A stretch of 64,000 nt of DNA, taken from the NCBI GenBank assembly GCA_014238945.1, contig JABAAB010000026.1, positions 186,001 through 250,000 of the forward strand. Reading direction: 5' to 3'. This DNA is from Lysobacterales bacterium (GTDB taxonomy: Bacteria; Pseudomonadota; Gammaproteobacteria; Xanthomonadales; SZUA-36). Of the stretch, positions 1-10,109 are shown in pieces. A program made the position numbers and the translations under genes. The first letter of the stretch is position 1; each line of letters starts with the position of its first letter. Under the pieces are notes generated by a model. The model worked only from the letters and a program-made list of their open reading frames with translations. It did no database searches and was not told the origin of the DNA.

Positions 1-827
1 TCTACACATGCCGCGAATTTGGCGGCCTGGCGATTGGCGTGATCGGCCATGTGCAGCCACAGGTTGTTTTCAATGTAGGCCAGCAATTGTGCTGAGACAT
101 AACGCATCTTGCTCAGCAGGTGACCGGATCGCTTGCGCAGACGCTGGGTGGTTTCGGTGTTTACGGACGGGTCAAAAATGACCAGTGCCTCGGCTGACAT
201 ACAGCCATTTTTACTGGCACCGAAAGACAACAGGTCCACACCGGCTTCAACACTGATTTCGGCCGGATGGCAGCCGAGGCTGGCCACGGAATTTGCAAAG
301 CGGGCGCCATCCATATGTACTTTCATACCCAGGCCGTGAGCGAATTCGCACAGCGCGGTAATCTCATCAATGCTGTAGGTCGTGCCGGTTTCCGTGCTCT
401 GGGTCAGGCTCAGTGCCGAGGGGACATAGCTGTGAATGCCGTGGCCTTCGGAGTCCTTGATGGCTGCTTCCAGCAGGGTAATATCAATCTTTCCATTTTT
501 ACCACCCACCGGTACCAGCCTGAGACCGTTGCCAAAAAACTCCGGTGCACCGCTTTCGTCCCTCAATATGTGCGCGTTTGAGTGACAGAAAACAATACCC
601 CAGGGCGGGGTAATGGTGGCCAGCGCTATCGCGTTGGCCACGGTACCCGTGGAGACCGACAGCACAGTAACCTGTGACCGGAACAGGTCCGAAAATGCCT
701 CATTCAGCTGGTTTGTCCAGTCGTCATTGGCATAGGCAAAGGCCGTGCCGTGATTGGCCTCGATCAGTGCTTCCATGATCGCCGGTGCAACTGGTGTTTC
801 ATTATCGCTGCGGAAATTTACCGTCAT
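1..827 (-). CDS. ltaE: Low-specificity L-threonine aldolase (3' end beyond window)
   Basis: PLP-dependent enzyme cleaving L-threonine or L-allo-threonine to glycine and acetaldehyde in the cytoplasm. Reading leftward from the ATG at 827 gives MTVNFRSDNETPVAPAIMEA, the usual N-terminus of this fold-type I family, then the STGTVANAIAL segment and the PLP-lysine stretch SFGASKNGCMSAEA near residue 210. About 275 of an expected 340-350 residues are visible; the C-terminus lies past position 1. It is divergent from hrpA across a 109-bp gap. The family is clear. Another beta-eliminating lyase of the same clan is possible but less likely. Confidence 0.88.
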   Translation of the reverse strand, partial: MTVNFRSDNETPVAPAIMEALIEANHGTAFAYANDDWTNQLNEAFSDLFRSQVTVLSVSTGTVANAIALATITPPWGIVFCHSNAHILRDESGAPEFFGNGLRLVPVGGKNGKIDITLLEAAIKDSEGHGIHSYVPSALSLTQSTETGTTYSIDEITALCEFAHGLGMKVHMDGARFANSVASLGCHPAEISVEAGVDLLSFGASKNGCMSAEALVIFDPSVNTETTQRLRKRSGHLLSKMRYVSAQLLAYIENNLWLHMADHANRQAAKFAACV

Positions 828-936
828 TTCAGATTCAAAATTTGTTTCCAGAACAGATTATAGGCAGGGCTGCCGGCGATGTCTCTCATCACGTATGGCT
901 GGCAGCACCCGTCATGCACTGGGATAATGCGCCGCC

Positions 937-3900
937 ATGGGTTCCGCGAATGAACAACTCCGGTCGCTGGATAAAATTGAAAACCTGCTCGATGGCATCA
1001 TGCAGGTCGATGCCAGCTGGTGCCGTCATCGCATCAAGTATGCCAGGCGTCGTCTTAAAAACGGCAAACCCGCGAACAAGACACTGCAATCACTGATCGA
1101 CCGCTGTACCCGGTCCCATGAGACCAGCCAGGGCAGAAAACAAAGACTGCCGGTCCCCGCCTATGACGCTTCATTGCCGATCGTTGATCGACGTGAAGAC
1201 ATCATTGCCGCCATACGCAAACACCCGGTGTTGATCATTTCAGGTGAAACGGGCTCGGGCAAGACCACGCAGATTCCCAAAATGTGCCTGGAGGCCGTTC
1301 GTGGAGTGCGCGGCTTGATCGGTTGCACACAACCCCGGCGCATCGCGGCAAGAGCCATGGCGGAACGTGTCTCAGAAGAGCTGAAATCCGAATTGGGACA
1401 GCTGGTGGGATATCAGGTCCGCTTCCAGGAGAAACTGGGCAGGCACGGCATCATCAAGTTCATGACCGATGGAATATTGCTGGCGGAAACCACACACGAC
1501 CGGGATCTCGATGCATACGATACGATCATTATTGACGAGGCCCACGAACGCAGTCTCAATATTGATTTTCTGCTCGGCTACCTGAAGCGCCTGCAGACCA
1601 AAAGACCCGATCTGTGCATCATCATCTGCTCTGCCACCATAGATACGGACAAGTTCTCCAATCACTTTAACAACGCACCGGTCATGGAAGTCTCGGGGCG
1701 TGGCTATCCAGTAAAAGTTGAATACCTGCCACTGGAAGACCAGGATGAGGGGCCGGATTCCGGCAACCGGTCAAAGAGCCGTGACCTTTACAAGGCAGTT
1801 GCCAATGCCGTTCATCGTCTCAGTCGGGTGGACCGTCAGGGCGACATACTGGTGTTCTTCTCCGGTGAACGGGAAATCAATGAAGCCGCAGACTTTCTCG
1901 GTCATCAGAATTTTCGCCACACCGAGATTCTGCGTCTGTATGCAAGATTACCGGTCTCGGACCAGCGTCGTGTTTTTCATCCCGGCAGTGAACGTCGCAT
2001 CATATTGTGCACCAACGTGGCGGAAACCTCGCTGACCGTTCCCCGGATACGATTTGTGATCGATACCGGGCTTGCACGCATATCACGCTACTCACACCGT
2101 AGCCGGGTGCAACGCCTGCCCATCGAACCGGTATCACAGGCGTCTGCCAATCAACGCCTGGGACGCTGCGGCCGCCTGGGTCCCGGTACCTGTGTGCGTC
2201 TGTACAGCGAGGAGGATTTCTCACTCCGTCCTGAGTTCACCGAGCCGGAAATCCTGCGTACCTCGCTGGCCAATGTGATTCTGCGTATGCTGACCATGAA
2301 TCTGGGTGCCGTGGAGGACTTTCCGTTCCTTGATCCTCCGGCCCCGCGCATGATCAAGGACGCACATCATTTGCTCTACGAACTCGATGCAATAGATGTA
2401 TCCCATCAAGCGCTGGAGTTGGGGAGAAAACTGGCACGCTGGCCACTGGACGTGCGCATGGCGCGTATGCTGATCGAGGGTTCCACGCAGGGATGTCTGC
2501 GGGAGGTGATGGTCCTGGTCGCTGCATTAACCATCCAGGACCCCAGGGAACGCCCATTGGAGGCAACATCAGCGGCGGACCAGGCGCACGGCAGGTTCGA
2601 CGATGATAAATCGGATTTTCTTACCCTGTTGAAACTGTGGCACTACCTGCAAGACCAACGCGGGAAACTATCCGCTGGAAAATTCCGCCGGCTGTGCAGA
2701 CGTGAATACCTGAACTGGCAACGCGTCAACGAGTGGTTTGATCTGAATCGCCAGTTGCTAGTGCAGGCACGGGAGGAAAAACTTTCAATCGGCAGTGAGC
2801 CCAGTAACTATGCGGGCATTCACAAGTCCCTGCTGGCTGGTTTACTGAGTCATGTTGGAAACAAAAATCCGGAAGACAGCAGCTACATGGGGCCCCGTTC
2901 GAGGACTTTTCATATTTTTCCCGGGTCCGTTCTTTTTGTAAAAAGGCCAGCGTGGCTGATGTCAGCACAGATCGTGGAAACCAGCAAAACCTATGCCCGC
3001 ACCAATGCAGCCATTGAGCCCGCGTGGCTGGAAGAACAGGCGGCGCACCTGCTCAAGCATCATTACTCCGATCCCCACTGGTCACGCAGACAGGGCCGCG
3101 TGCTGGCCTGGGAGCAGGTGTCGCTGTTCGGTCTGATCATTGTTGAACGGCGCAGGGTTAATTTCAGTCGCATCGACGCCCAGGAGGCACGCAGGATATT
3201 TATTACCGGGGCACTGGTACGCGGGGAACTGGAAACCCGCTCCGGTTTCTTGCAAAACAATCAAAAAATACGCGAGGAAGTGGAAGAACTGGAACACAAG
3301 CGGCGCAGACATGACGTTCTGGCCGATGAGTCAGCGTTGTTTGAATTCTTCGACGCGCGGATCCCGACGGATGTCTGTGACAGCATCAGTTTTGAAAAGT
3401 GGTTGAAGACACTGGGAAACCGGGGTCGACGACAACTCTATATAGGCCATGACGTGCTCATGCGGGAACAGGCTCCGGGTGCATCACGTGAACTGTACCC
3501 GGATTCAATCGAAATTGGCATGGAAAGATTCCCACTGAGTTATCAGTTCAAGCCCGGTCACGTGGCAGACGGGGTAACCTTGCAGGTGCCGTTGGAAAAG
3601 TTGAATACACTGGAAAACGGGCAGCTTCAGTGGCTGGTGCCGGGATTGCTGAGAGACAAGGTCATTGCCCTGATCAAGGCTCTGCCCAAACCACAACGCA
3701 GAGCGTTGACACCCGCCCCACAGTTTGCCGATGCTGCCCTGGAGCAAATGCGGGATGGTTATCCCGCAGCGCTGTTACCGGCACTGGCCCGAGCCTTGCA
3801 ATCAATTGCGGAACTGGATATCCAATCGGAAATTTTTAACGAGGACCACCTCGAAGATTACCTGCGAATACGTGTGCAGGTGGTCGATGGAACAGGGCAA

Positions 3901-4851
3901 CAGATTGCCGCAGACCGGGATCTGTTCCAATTACAGGAGAAATACGGTCAGCAGGCCAAGCGGCGGTTCATGGATCGTCTTGGCAGGGATCATCAACACG
4001 ATAATGAGCACGACTGGGTGTTCGGCGAACTACCGGTATCTTTGCTCGCCCCGGATCGTGGTGGTCAATCCACACGCGCCTATCCGGCGGTTGTTGACCA
4101 GGCTGATGCTGTTGGCTTGAGACTCTTTGATACCGCCCATGAAGCCAGCCAGGAACATTATCATGGTGTTTTGCGTCTTTTGGACCTGCAACTGACCGGC
4201 AAATTGCGTGGTTTCAAGAAGCGCCACAACCTGAGTGTCGCCGGTTTGACCAAGTGGAGCACACTGGGTCCGGCTGACAACCTGGTTGACGCCCTGGCGA
4301 AGCATTGTCTTGAATCCCTGGCGTGCAGCCGCCTGGCCGGTATACGCAGCGAGCCGGCATACCGGGATCTGCTCAGGGATGTACGTGGCGAATATGGATC
4401 GCATTTTCAGCAAAAGGCGGGCCACCTGGACAGGGTTCTGCACCTGTGGCATAAACTTTCATTGATGTTGGATGATGATTTCCATGCACTTCGTCCAGGG
4501 GTCTATGAGGATGTGCACAGTCAGCTGGATGACATGATCTACGAGGATTTCGTGACCGACCTGTCCGCCGACAGGTTGCAACATTATCCACGCTATCTCC
4601 AGGCGATGCTGTTGCGGCTGGAAAATGTAGAAAAAGACCCCGGGCGTGACGCCGACAGAATGGGACAGGTGAAGCCTTTCTGGCAACAATACCTGGGTCT
4701 GCTTGAAGCTGGCAGGGACTACGATGAACGGGTAGACCGCTATCGCTGGATGATCGAGGAATTCCGGGTGTCCCTGTTTGCACAGCAACTCGGCACACCA
4801 CAGAAAGTGTCCCCGCAACGCTTACAGCAAGCCTGGCAGGAAATCCGATAA
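937..4851 (+). CDS. hrpA: ATP-dependent RNA helicase HrpA
   Basis: DEAH-box RNA helicase of 1304 residues, almost the same length as the E. coli protein. In other bacteria HrpA acts on mRNA and on stalled or collided ribosomes. Visible motifs are the Walker A GETGSGKT (103-110), DEAH (200-203), SAT (232-234) and the arginine-finger motif QRLGRCGR near 405. The helicase-associated and OB-fold region and the long HrpA-specific C-terminal half (DUF3418) follow. The ATG at 937 is the first credible start after the divergent aldolase. relA follows 58 bp downstream on the same strand. Confidence 0.96.
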   Translation: MGSANEQLRSLDKIENLLDGIMQVDASWCRHRIKYARRRLKNGKPANKTLQSLIDRCTRSHETSQGRKQRLPVPAYDASLPIVDRREDIIAAIRKHPVLIISGETGSGKTTQIPKMCLEAVRGVRGLIGCTQPRRIAARAMAERVSEELKSELGQLVGYQVRFQEKLGRHGIIKFMTDGILLAETTHDRDLDAYDTIIIDEAHERSLNIDFLLGYLKRLQTKRPDLCIIICSATIDTDKFSNHFNNAPVMEVSGRGYPVKVEYLPLEDQDEGPDSGNRSKSRDLYKAVANAVHRLSRVDRQGDILVFFSGEREINEAADFLGHQNFRHTEILRLYARLPVSDQRRVFHPGSERRIILCTNVAETSLTVPRIRFVIDTGLARISRYSHRSRVQRLPIEPVSQASANQRLGRCGRLGPGTCVRLYSEEDFSLRPEFTEPEILRTSLANVILRMLTMNLGAVEDFPFLDPPAPRMIKDAHHLLYELDAIDVSHQALELGRKLARWPLDVRMARMLIEGSTQGCLREVMVLVAALTIQDPRERPLEATSAADQAHGRFDDDKSDFLTLLKLWHYLQDQRGKLSAGKFRRLCRREYLNWQRVNEWFDLNRQLLVQAREEKLSIGSEPSNYAGIHKSLLAGLLSHVGNKNPEDSSYMGPRSRTFHIFPGSVLFVKRPAWLMSAQIVETSKTYARTNAAIEPAWLEEQAAHLLKHHYSDPHWSRRQGRVLAWEQVSLFGLIIVERRRVNFSRIDAQEARRIFITGALVRGELETRSGFLQNNQKIREEVEELEHKRRRHDVLADESALFEFFDARIPTDVCDSISFEKWLKTLGNRGRRQLYIGHDVLMREQAPGASRELYPDSIEIGMERFPLSYQFKPGHVADGVTLQVPLEKLNTLENGQLQWLVPGLLRDKVIALIKALPKPQRRALTPAPQFADAALEQMRDGYPAALLPALARALQSIAELDIQSEIFNEDHLEDYLRIRVQVVDGTGQQIAADRDLFQLQEKYGQQAKRRFMDRLGRDHQHDNEHDWVFGELPVSLLAPDRGGQSTRAYPAVVDQADAVGLRLFDTAHEASQEHYHGVLRLLDLQLTGKLRGFKKRHNLSVAGLTKWSTLGPADNLVDALAKHCLESLACSRLAGIRSEPAYRDLLRDVRGEYGSHFQQKAGHLDRVLHLWHKLSLMLDDDFHALRPGVYEDVHSQLDDMIYEDFVTDLSADRLQHYPRYLQAMLLRLENVEKDPGRDADRMGQVKPFWQQYLGLLEAGRDYDERVDRYRWMIEEFRVSLFAQQLGTPQKVSPQRLQQAWQEIR

Positions 4852-4909
4852 AATAAGCCGATTGTAAAATTGCTTGTAAAACACCGGTAAACCACAACAT
4901 ATTCAGACT

Positions 4910-7078
4910 ATGAAAGGCGCGGCCCACAAAACACTGGCGGTCTGGTTGCAGGCCTATCGTGACTCGGTTGGTAGCGACGCGGATGGTTGCCTGCAACTGT
5001 ATGAGCGGTTGCGAAATGGGAAGTTGGCCGGGGCCAAGTGCCAGGCGATGCTGGCGGACCTGCTGGACATCCTGTCGGGATTGTCACCCGATCCCAACAC
5101 CGTCAGTTGTGCCATCCTGTTTGTCGCCGTCGAATCCGGTGAGGATGTGGCATCCCAGCATGCCCATTTGTCGCCACAGGTCAAATCCCAGCTGGACCAG
5201 TTGCTGTACCTGATTGAACTCGAGTCCGAAAATCTGCCTGCCAGTTCAGGGCAATCAGCAGAAGGGCTGCGCCGCCTGCTGCTTGCGCTGGTCAAGGATG
5301 TGCGGGTGGTATTGATTGCCATTGCATGGCAGTTGGTCAAATTGCGACAGGCCAAGCACAATTTGGCCCAGGCCAGTGTGTTGGCCAGGGAGGTCATGCT
5401 GATACATGCACCATTGGCCAACCGTCTGGGTGTCTGGCAATTGAAGTGGGAACTGGAGGACCTGGCATTTCGTTATGACCAACCGGAGTCTTACCACCGC
5501 ATTGCCAAACTGGTGGCCGAACGCCGCACCGACCGGGAGCGGTTCATAGAGCAGTTTATCGGGAAACTGGAAAACTCCCTGGATTCAGCGGGTATCAAGG
5601 GTGAGGTCAAGGGCCGTCCCAAGCACATTTTCAGTATCTGGAAAAAGATGCAACGCAAGGGTCTGGATTTTCATGAGCTCTTCGATGTCCGGGCAGTGCG
5701 TGTGCTGGTCGGTGACCTGCCCACCTGTTATAGCGCGCTGGGCCTTGTGCACACCTTATGGCAACCGATTCCCGGGGAATTTGATGACTACATCACCATG
5801 CCCAAGGGCAATGACTACCGGTCACTGCATACAGCCGTTGTCGGCCCCGAGGGCAAGGTGATCGAAGTCCAGATACGCACCTTCGAAATGAACGAACACG
5901 CCGAACTGGGAGTTGCTGCCCATTGGAGATACAAGGAAGGGGGCCCCAACGATCCGGCATTTGATAACAAGATTACCGTCATGAGGCAGTTATTGGAGGC
6001 CGGCGACGACAAGCTGGATGATGAAAGTCTGCTCGAAAGTTTCATGGATGCAGCCGGTGAGGACCGTATCTATGTGCTGACACCGAAGGGACAGGTGCTT
6101 GACCTGGCCATGGGTGCCACGGTGCTGGATTTTGCCTATCACATACACACCGAGGTTGGTCATCGTTGCCAGGGGGCGAAGGTCAATGGACGAATCGTTA
6201 CCCTGACCCATCGTCTTCAGACCGGCGATCGTGTCGAGATCCTGACCGGTAAGCACCCGAAACCCAGTCGTGACTGGCTGAACCCGCGGCTGGGTTTTAT
6301 ACGGGGTGCCAGGGCGCGCTCCAAGGTACGCCAGTGGTTTCGCCGCGAGAGCCACGACGAAAATTTGCACCAGGGCAAGGATTTGGTCGAGGCTGACCTG
6401 AAGCGTATTGGCCTGGAGACCCACGACCTGGCGGATGTGCCGGGTCGCTTCAATTTCAATTCGGTTGAAGACCTGTATGCTGCCGTGGGCAACGGTGACC
6501 TGACCGTCAGCCAGGTGGTGCATGCCGTTGAGCGTATCAAGCTCAAGGACACCGAATTGACACCCGCCGACCTGGTGACACGAACACCCAAACGACGCCG
6601 GGCCCAGACGGGCAAAGAGGGCGGTGATGTCACCATTGAGGGCGTGGGCAACCTGATGACCACGACGGCCCGTTGTTGTCAGCCTGTACCGGGTGATTCG
6701 ATTTGCGGGTACATCACACGGGGTCGCGGAGTCACTATTCACCGTGATGACTGCCCCAACATTTTACGTTGGCAAAGAGAGGAGAACCCACGACTGATCC
6801 AGGTAAGCTGGCGCAATCGTGTGGACTCAGGATACCGGGTCAGCTTGTTGGTCAGGGCCTACAACCGGCGTGAATTGATCAAGGATATCTCATCATTGCT
6901 GGCAACCGCAGAGGTTACCGTTACCGATATCAACAGCCGTGTGGACGATGACTCCGAGGAGGTGGCCATTCGTCTGCAGGTGTTGGTCAGGGATTACCAG
7001 CACCTCAGTGATTTGCTCAGTCGGATGATCGTCATACCCAATGTATTCGAAGCCCGCAGACTGAGTGACCAGGTCTAG
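4910..7078 (+). CDS. relA: GTP pyrophosphokinase RelA ((p)ppGpp synthetase)
   Basis: Ribosome-associated alarmone synthetase of the stringent response, making pppGpp/ppGpp from ATP and GTP/GDP. At 722 residues it has the long RSH layout: N-terminal hydrolase-like domain (about 30-200), synthetase domain (about 220-360), TGS (about 387-450), a Cys-rich zinc-finger segment near 583 (TTARCCQPVPGDS) and a C-terminal ACT domain (about 650-720). The region where SpoT carries its catalytic His-Asp reads KDVRVVLIAIAWQLVKLR, so the hydrolase is degenerate. The synthetase has the acidic EFDDYI typical of RelA rather than the RFKDYI of SpoT. Both points support a monofunctional RelA. Confidence 0.95.
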   Translation: MKGAAHKTLAVWLQAYRDSVGSDADGCLQLYERLRNGKLAGAKCQAMLADLLDILSGLSPDPNTVSCAILFVAVESGEDVASQHAHLSPQVKSQLDQLLYLIELESENLPASSGQSAEGLRRLLLALVKDVRVVLIAIAWQLVKLRQAKHNLAQASVLAREVMLIHAPLANRLGVWQLKWELEDLAFRYDQPESYHRIAKLVAERRTDRERFIEQFIGKLENSLDSAGIKGEVKGRPKHIFSIWKKMQRKGLDFHELFDVRAVRVLVGDLPTCYSALGLVHTLWQPIPGEFDDYITMPKGNDYRSLHTAVVGPEGKVIEVQIRTFEMNEHAELGVAAHWRYKEGGPNDPAFDNKITVMRQLLEAGDDKLDDESLLESFMDAAGEDRIYVLTPKGQVLDLAMGATVLDFAYHIHTEVGHRCQGAKVNGRIVTLTHRLQTGDRVEILTGKHPKPSRDWLNPRLGFIRGARARSKVRQWFRRESHDENLHQGKDLVEADLKRIGLETHDLADVPGRFNFNSVEDLYAAVGNGDLTVSQVVHAVERIKLKDTELTPADLVTRTPKRRRAQTGKEGGDVTIEGVGNLMTTTARCCQPVPGDSICGYITRGRGVTIHRDDCPNILRWQREENPRLIQVSWRNRVDSGYRVSLLVRAYNRRELIKDISSLLATAEVTVTDINSRVDDDSEEVAIRLQVLVRDYQHLSDLLSRMIVIPNVFEARRLSDQV

Positions 7079-7258
7079 ACCCGGGATTGACAGGAGCTGA
7101 GGACCCAGGGCACTGGCTGGTAATGGCCATATGGTCAGAACTCTGCAAACCAAAAGACAAGCCGACTGTAATCCGGCATGGATTATAGCGGGACAAACCC
7201 CGGTCTTTATGGATAATGGTCAGGACGATATAACCTTTAAAAACGGTGTTGAAATCAG

Positions 7259-9616
7259 ATGGCACGCAAAGCAAAAAAGGCCAGCTCCAAACGAGGTAAG
7301 AAGCGGGCCAGGAAAACCGTCAAGAAAAAACCGGGGCTGTTTCGGCGGCTGTTCCGGTTGGGCATGCTTTTGGCGGGTGTGGCCATGGGTGTGGGGATAC
7401 CCTGGGCCTGGTGGCTGGATACCCTGATTCGTGATGAGTTTGAAGGACGCAAGTGGGATGTGCCCAGCCGTGTTTATGCCCGGCCCCTGAGTCTGTATGC
7501 CGGCAAGCCGATCTCGATGCCGGCCCTGTTGACCGAACTCAATGCCGCCGGCTATCGTAACAACCCGCAGGCCTCCAGTCCCGGCACATACACCCTCAGT
7601 GGTAACAGGATTGAGGTGAATCGGCGGGCATTCGTGTTTGAAGATGGTGCAGAATCCTCCGCCCGTTTCAGTCTGAAACTAAGCAATAACACGATAAACG
7701 ACCTGCAGGACATGACCGGGTCCCGGAACCTTGACCTGGTTCGTCTGGATCCAGCCGAAATCGCTTCAATCTATCCTTTGCATGATGAGGATCGTACCCT
7801 GGTTGCCTTGCAGGATGTACCGGAGTTGCTGGTGACCGGGCTACAGGCCGTTGAGGACCGGCAGTTCAAGCATCACCATGGCGTTTCACTACGCAGTATT
7901 GCGCGGGCACTGCTCGCCAATGTCAAAGCTGGCCGGACCACCCAGGGCGGCAGTACCCTGACCCAGCAATTGGTCAAGAATTATTTTCTGAGCAGTGAAC
8001 GTACCCTGATTCGTAAAGCCAATGAGGCCATCATGGCCATTCTGTTGGAATGGCATTATGACAAGGCGGAGATTCTTGAGGCCTATATCAACGAGATCTA
8101 TCTCGGTCAACAGGGCAGGCACGCGATTCATGGTTTTGGCCGTGCCAGTGAATTCTATTTCGACAGACCCCTGCAGGATCTGGACTCTGGGCAGATCGCC
8201 TTGTTGGTCGGCCTGGTACGCGGTGCGTCCTTGTACAACCCCAGGAGAAATCCCGAGCGCGCCTTGCAACGCAGAAACCAGGTTCTGGACATTTTTGGAA
8301 GCACCGGTGTGTTGAATGACAAGGAACTTAAAGTTGCCCGCTCGCGGCCACTGGGTGTGACAGCCCATCCGCGTACCGGTGGCAGCCGTTACCCGGCCTT
8401 CCTGGACCTGGTTAGGCGTCAGCTGAAACGGGACTACCAGGCCTCCGATCTGAGCAATGAGGGACTCAGGATATTCACCACCCTTGCACCGTTCGAGCAG
8501 GATTTCGCACAGAAAGCAGTGACCACGGGCCTGGAGGGGTTGCAACAACGCGGACTGCCCGCTGACTTACAGGGTGCGCTGGTGGTTGCCGACGTTGCCA
8601 GTGGTGAAATTCGTGCCCTGGTTGGCGATCGTGTGAGTGATCGTAATGGATTTAACCGTGCTCTGGATGCCCGTCGCCAGATTGGTTCTGTCATAAAACC
8701 ATTGGTCTATCTGTTGGCTCTTGAGCATGTAAATGACTACAACCTGGTCACCGTGGTCAAAGATGAGCCCGTATCACTGCGTCAACCTGACGGAAGCGTG
8801 TGGACACCAGCGAACTATGACCACAAGTCTCATGGTGATATGACGCTTTTGGACGCCCTGGTTAATTCATATAATCAGGCGACAGTTCAGGTGGGGCTCG
8901 AGATTGGCGTGCCCAACCTGATCAGAAAAATCAAGCGTCTGGGTGTCAATGCGTCTGTCGCCTCGGTGCCGTCTACCTTGTTGGGTGCGGTGGAATTGAC
9001 ACCGATCGAAGTAACCCAGATATACCAGTCCCTGGCGGCCGGGGGTTACAGTGTACCGTTGCGTTCGGTGACAGCGGTCCTGACACCTCAGGGCCAGGTA
9101 TTGAGTCGCTACCCGCTGCGATTGTTACCACTTGAGAACCGTGATGCAGTCGCCCTGTTGAATTTTGCCCTGACCCGGGTGGTTGAACGCGGTACCGCGA
9201 AGACATTACACAGCCTTATTGGCAGCGATTCCACGATTGCGGGTAAAACCGGTACCACCAATGAACGCCGCGACAGTTGGTTTGTCGGATATACTCGTGA
9301 CCGTGTGGCGGTTTCCTGGGTCGGGCTTGATGATAATAGGCCTGCCGGGGTCACCGGTGGTAACGCGGCCATGCGTGTTTGGGCAGAGTTATTTCGTAAT
9401 TTACCGGTTGCAGCCGTTGATTTACGAATGCCCGACGGAGCAAACTATGTGTGGGTGAACCTGCAACAGCGGGCCTTGACTCACCCGTCGTGCCCGGATG
9501 CTGTGCAAGTTCCATTTATAGATGGCACAGAACCAAAAGCCACGACAGACTGTCTTGACAAACTGGGCAAGCGGAACAGTAAATCATTATGGAGAAAATT
9601 GATTGATGGCCCCTAG
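7259..9616 (+). CDS. mrcB: Penicillin-binding protein 1B (bifunctional transglycosylase/transpeptidase)
   Basis: Inner-membrane class A PBP that polymerises and crosslinks peptidoglycan. The 785-residue protein starts with a very basic cytoplasmic tail (KKASSKRGKKRARK), has one membrane segment at about 34-54 and a UB2H-like region. The GT51 domain follows, with EDRQFKHHHG near 197 and GGSTLTQQLVKN. The transpeptidase domain has SVIK near 476, SYN near 536 and KTGT near 662. A 180-bp gap separates it from relA, so it probably has its own promoter. Its last bases overlap the next lipoprotein gene. Confidence 0.95.
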   Translation: MARKAKKASSKRGKKRARKTVKKKPGLFRRLFRLGMLLAGVAMGVGIPWAWWLDTLIRDEFEGRKWDVPSRVYARPLSLYAGKPISMPALLTELNAAGYRNNPQASSPGTYTLSGNRIEVNRRAFVFEDGAESSARFSLKLSNNTINDLQDMTGSRNLDLVRLDPAEIASIYPLHDEDRTLVALQDVPELLVTGLQAVEDRQFKHHHGVSLRSIARALLANVKAGRTTQGGSTLTQQLVKNYFLSSERTLIRKANEAIMAILLEWHYDKAEILEAYINEIYLGQQGRHAIHGFGRASEFYFDRPLQDLDSGQIALLVGLVRGASLYNPRRNPERALQRRNQVLDIFGSTGVLNDKELKVARSRPLGVTAHPRTGGSRYPAFLDLVRRQLKRDYQASDLSNEGLRIFTTLAPFEQDFAQKAVTTGLEGLQQRGLPADLQGALVVADVASGEIRALVGDRVSDRNGFNRALDARRQIGSVIKPLVYLLALEHVNDYNLVTVVKDEPVSLRQPDGSVWTPANYDHKSHGDMTLLDALVNSYNQATVQVGLEIGVPNLIRKIKRLGVNASVASVPSTLLGAVELTPIEVTQIYQSLAAGGYSVPLRSVTAVLTPQGQVLSRYPLRLLPLENRDAVALLNFALTRVVERGTAKTLHSLIGSDSTIAGKTGTTNERRDSWFVGYTRDRVAVSWVGLDDNRPAGVTGGNAAMRVWAELFRNLPVAAVDLRMPDGANYVWVNLQQRALTHPSCPDAVQVPFIDGTEPKATTDCLDKLGKRNSKSLWRKLIDGP

Positions 9617-10103
9617 TAGAATTTTCCTGGCGTTGACCCTGATCATGCTCGCAGCCTGCAGTAGCCACAGTCCCGCACCGGTCGAGGACCGTGAAGTAAA
9701 CGCCCGTGTCAGAACCCCTGCCAGCCAGGACAGTGCCGGTGTACAGGTTTATTCTCTGCAAAATCCTGCCGTAATTGAACTGATGGCCCAGGCAGAAGGA
9801 GCCGAGTTGGTTGGCGATTTGAACCAGGCAACCGGTTACCTCGAACGTGCATTGCGCATACAACCCAGGGACCCCCAGTTATTGCAGCACATGGCTGAAA
9901 TCAAACTGCAGGAGGAAGACTATCAGCAGGCGTTGAATTTTGCCGTCCGGTCCTATGATATCGGACCCAGGGTAGGGGAAATTTGCAGCAGGAACTGGCG
10001 CACCATCAGTGTCGCAAAAGAACATCTGCGGGATCTCAATGGTGCCAGTGAGGCCGAAACACGCGCAACCCAGTGTATGAACACACGACCCAAGGGACTC
10101 TGA
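9606..10103 (+). CDS. TPR-containing outer-membrane-type lipoprotein
   Basis: Small lipoprotein of about 165 residues. The signal peptide ends in the lipobox LAAC, followed by SSHSPAPVED. One or two TPR-like helical pairs follow (DLNQATGYLERALRIQPRDP and EEDYQQALNFAVRSYDIGP). The start overlaps the mrcB stop, so translation is probably coupled. A GGAG at 9591 lies 11 nt from the ATG at 9606 and 8 nt from an in-frame TTG at 9603, so either could be used. Lying directly behind PBP1b, it may act in cell-wall synthesis, as the PBP1b activator LpoB does, but it does not resemble LpoB and the role is a guess. Confidence 0.8.
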   Translation: MAPSRIFLALTLIMLAACSSHSPAPVEDREVNARVRTPASQDSAGVQVYSLQNPAVIELMAQAEGAELVGDLNQATGYLERALRIQPRDPQLLQHMAEIKLQEEDYQQALNFAVRSYDIGPRVGEICSRNWRTISVAKEHLRDLNGASEAETRATQCMNTRPKGL

Positions 10104-10109
10104 GTCCAG

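Noticed and set aside
4373-4996. 207-codon antisense frame over the hrpA end and relA start
   Set aside because: Overlaps two well-supported genes and shows no family features.
5990-6742. 250-codon open frame antisense to relA
   Set aside because: Entirely inside the relA coding region, with no protein-like domain pattern; a codon-bias shadow.
7889-8548. 219-codon antisense frame in mrcB
   Set aside because: Lies within the transglycosylase domain of mrcB; no motif of its own.
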